Shown: positions 4,571 to 5,811 of the stretch, in pieces
How positions within the stretch are numbered: the stretch's first letter is position 1
How the letters are laid out: every line of letters begins with the position of its first letter
Source: an uncultured Eggerthella sp.
Lineage (GTDB): Bacteria > Actinomycetota > Coriobacteriia > Coriobacteriales > Eggerthellaceae
Length of the DNA: 5,811 nucleotides
Direction: 5' to 3'
NCBI GenBank assembly: GCA_900551155.1
Contig: URVA01000090.1
Location: 1-5,811 of the forward strand
Program-made: the position numbers and the translations under genes
The notes under the pieces: generated by a model
Seen by the model: the letters and a program-made list of their open reading frames with translations, nothing else
Database searches by the model: none
What the model was told of the DNA's origin: nothing

Positions 4571-5811
4571 CTACGCTTCTAAAAATGCCTTGTACGCACG
4601 ATAGGCTTCATAGATGTCTGCTTTTGAGGTTACTTCCCACGGTGCATGCATTGAAAGCACTGCGACACCCGAGTCAATAACGTCCATTCCATACTTGGCA
4701 GGAATGTAGGCGATTGTTCCGCCACCACCTGCATCTACCTTTCCTAATTCTGCAGTTTGATACGCAACCTTAACGTCATCCATAACACGGCGAACATAGG
4801 CTACATATTCAGCACGAGCATCGTTTGATCCGCTTTTACCGCGAGCACCCGTGTACTTATTAAATACAATGCCCTTGCCTGCATAAGCAGAATTTTTCGT
4901 TTCATACACGCTTGCATATGCAGGATCATACGCAGCAGACACATCGGAAGAAAGCATGCGTGATGCTGCCAAGCAACGACGAAGAGACAAGGCGCTATCG
5001 GATCCACTCAGTGCCAGGATTTCTGCAATGGTATTCTCGAAAAAGAGCGAGCCCATGCCTGTTGCACCAACGCTGCCAATTTCTTCTTTATCTACTAACA
5101 CGGTAACTGCAGTAGTTTTTGGTGTTTCATCAAGCGCTAATTGAGCCTCAAGCGAGGTATATGCACATACGCGATCGTCCTGGCCATAACCAATAACCAT
5201 GCTGCGATCGAACCCTAATTCACGCGCACGACCAGCAGGTACCACTTCAATTTCTGCTGAAATAAAATCTTCTTCTGAAATGCCATATTTTTCTTCGAGC
5301 AGTTTTAGCGCAAAAGCCTTTACGCTCTCTTTCGAACTTTTGTCTGTTTTCTGCGCTTTATCGTCAGAATCGGACATTTCCTGGCTATCGGCATTTTCTT
5401 TATCGTTTTTGTTAACGATGAGCGGACGATTGCCCATCAAAATATCTAGGCTTTCTCCCTCTACTACTTCGCTTCCCTTTTTCGCCATCTGCTGGTTGCC
5501 TAAATGAGGAAGTAGGTCGGTTACGCAGAACACAGGATCTGCTGGATCGTCACCAATATTGATATCCACTACCGTGCCATCGGTTTTTGCAACAACACCG
5601 TGCAAAGCCAAAGGAAGCGTTACCCATTGATAGTGTTTAATACCTCCATAGTAATGGGTGTCTAAATACGCAAAACCATCGCTTTCATAAAGCGGGTTCT
5701 GCTTTAAATCCAAACGGGGACTATCAATATGAGCACCCAAGATATTGAGTCCTGCTTCAAGTGGTTCACTACCAATATGAGCAAGGATTAGCGTCTTGCA
5801 GATCGGAAGAG
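4571..5811 (-). CDS. M18-family zinc aminopeptidase, N-terminus missing
   Basis: Cytoplasmic metallo-aminopeptidase of the M18 (aminopeptidase I) family, which removes N-terminal residues from peptides using two metal ions. The frame is open to the right edge, so the N-terminus is absent; the TTG at 5740-5738 is an internal Leu codon, since KTLILAHIG and EAGLNILGAHIDSPRLDLKQ form the usual continuous block. Visible motifs: metal-ligand His in GAHIDSPRLDLKQNP (5731-5729); YYGGIKHYQW; bridging Asp in GYGQDDRVCAYTSLEA (about 5179); catalytic and ligand Glu pair in DKEEIGSVGATG (about 5086-5081); Asp in SSDVSAAYDP (4945-4943); and the last ligand His in VLSMHAPWEVTSKADIYEAY (4648-4646). All expected catalytic residues in the part present are intact. 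Between RPLIVN and SVKAFALKLLEEKYGI lies a charged insert of about 25 residues, rich in Asp, Lys and Ser, which most homologs I recall lack. The final bases 5800-5811 are probably adapter, so genuine coding sequence ends near 5799. No clear terminator follows. Confidence 0.95.
   Translation of the reverse strand, partial: LPICKTLILAHIGSEPLEAGLNILGAHIDSPRLDLKQNPLYESDGFAYLDTHYYGGIKHYQWVTLPLALHGVVAKTDGTVVDINIGDDPADPVFCVTDLLPHLGNQQMAKKGSEVVEGESLDILMGNRPLIVNKNDKENADSQEMSDSDDKAQKTDKSSKESVKAFALKLLEEKYGISEEDFISAEIEVVPAGRARELGFDRSMVIGYGQDDRVCAYTSLEAQLALDETPKTTAVTVLVDKEEIGSVGATGMGSLFFENTIAEILALSGSDSALSLRRCLAASRMLSSDVSAAYDPAYASVYETKNSAYAGKGIVFNKYTGARGKSGSNDARAEYVAYVRRVMDDVKVAYQTAELGKVDAGGGGTIAYIPAKYGMDVIDSGVAVLSMHAPWEVTSKADIYEAYRAYKAFLEA
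5800..5811 (+). other. Probable Illumina adapter remnant at the contig end
   Basis: The last 12 bases, AGATCGGAAGAG, are identical to the start of the standard Illumina TruSeq adapter and run exactly to the edge of the window. In the aminopeptidase frame they encode Leu-Pro-Ile plus one base of the next codon, which does not fit the residues expected before KTLILA. They should be treated as non-genomic. Confidence 0.85.

Noticed and set aside
5738..5740. TTG at 5740 as the start of the aminopeptidase
   Set aside because: The frame is open further upstream and encodes the conserved block KTLILAHIG through GLNILGAHIDSPRLDL, so this TTG is an internal leucine codon of a truncated gene.

Overview
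The window holds four protein genes, all on the minus strand and separated by short intergenic gaps. Three are housekeeping genes and one is a secreted cell-envelope protein. I found no mobile element, CRISPR array, tRNA, rRNA or defence/accessory cassette, and nothing I would call a new biological system. The most notable points are an IMP dehydrogenase of the Tritrichomonas foetus type, structured leaders in front of two genes, and an apparent sequencing-adapter remnant at the right edge.

In the direction of transcription (right to left): (1) 5811-4571 is an M18-family zinc aminopeptidase with its N-terminus missing. The last 12 bases (5800-5811) match the start of the Illumina adapter, so the right edge is probably a contig end. 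(2) 4413-2887 is guaB, IMP dehydrogenase. It has a perfect TATAAT upstream, a palindrome over the probable -35, a hairpin at the predicted mRNA 5' end, and a clear intrinsic terminator at 2816-2779. (3) 2545-1427 is a secreted protein with a CwlO/PcsB-like coiled coil, a Ser/Gly-rich linker and an RlpA-like double-psi beta-barrel domain. (4) 1235-1 is the N-terminal half of leuS, leucyl-tRNA synthetase, preceded by a long stem-loop; the gene runs off the left edge.

Intergenic stretches: 1236-1426 (stem-loop, tandem 10-mer repeat, weak promoter), 2546-2886 (guaB terminator, promoter candidate for the secreted protein, a doubtful 52-codon ORF) and 4414-4570 (guaB promoter and leader).

Organism: a bacterium with moderate GC. 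The signal peptide, CwlO/PcsB-like coiled coil and DPBB domain fit a monoderm (Gram-positive) cell wall. The combination with these LeuS and IMPDH types suggests Actinomycetota, perhaps Coriobacteriia, but this rests on recalled family resemblance and is tentative. The genes do not form an obvious pathway: purine nucleotide synthesis (guaB), peptide turnover (M18), translation (leuS) and envelope maintenance sit side by side, with at least one terminator and several candidate promoters between them, so they are probably separate transcription units.
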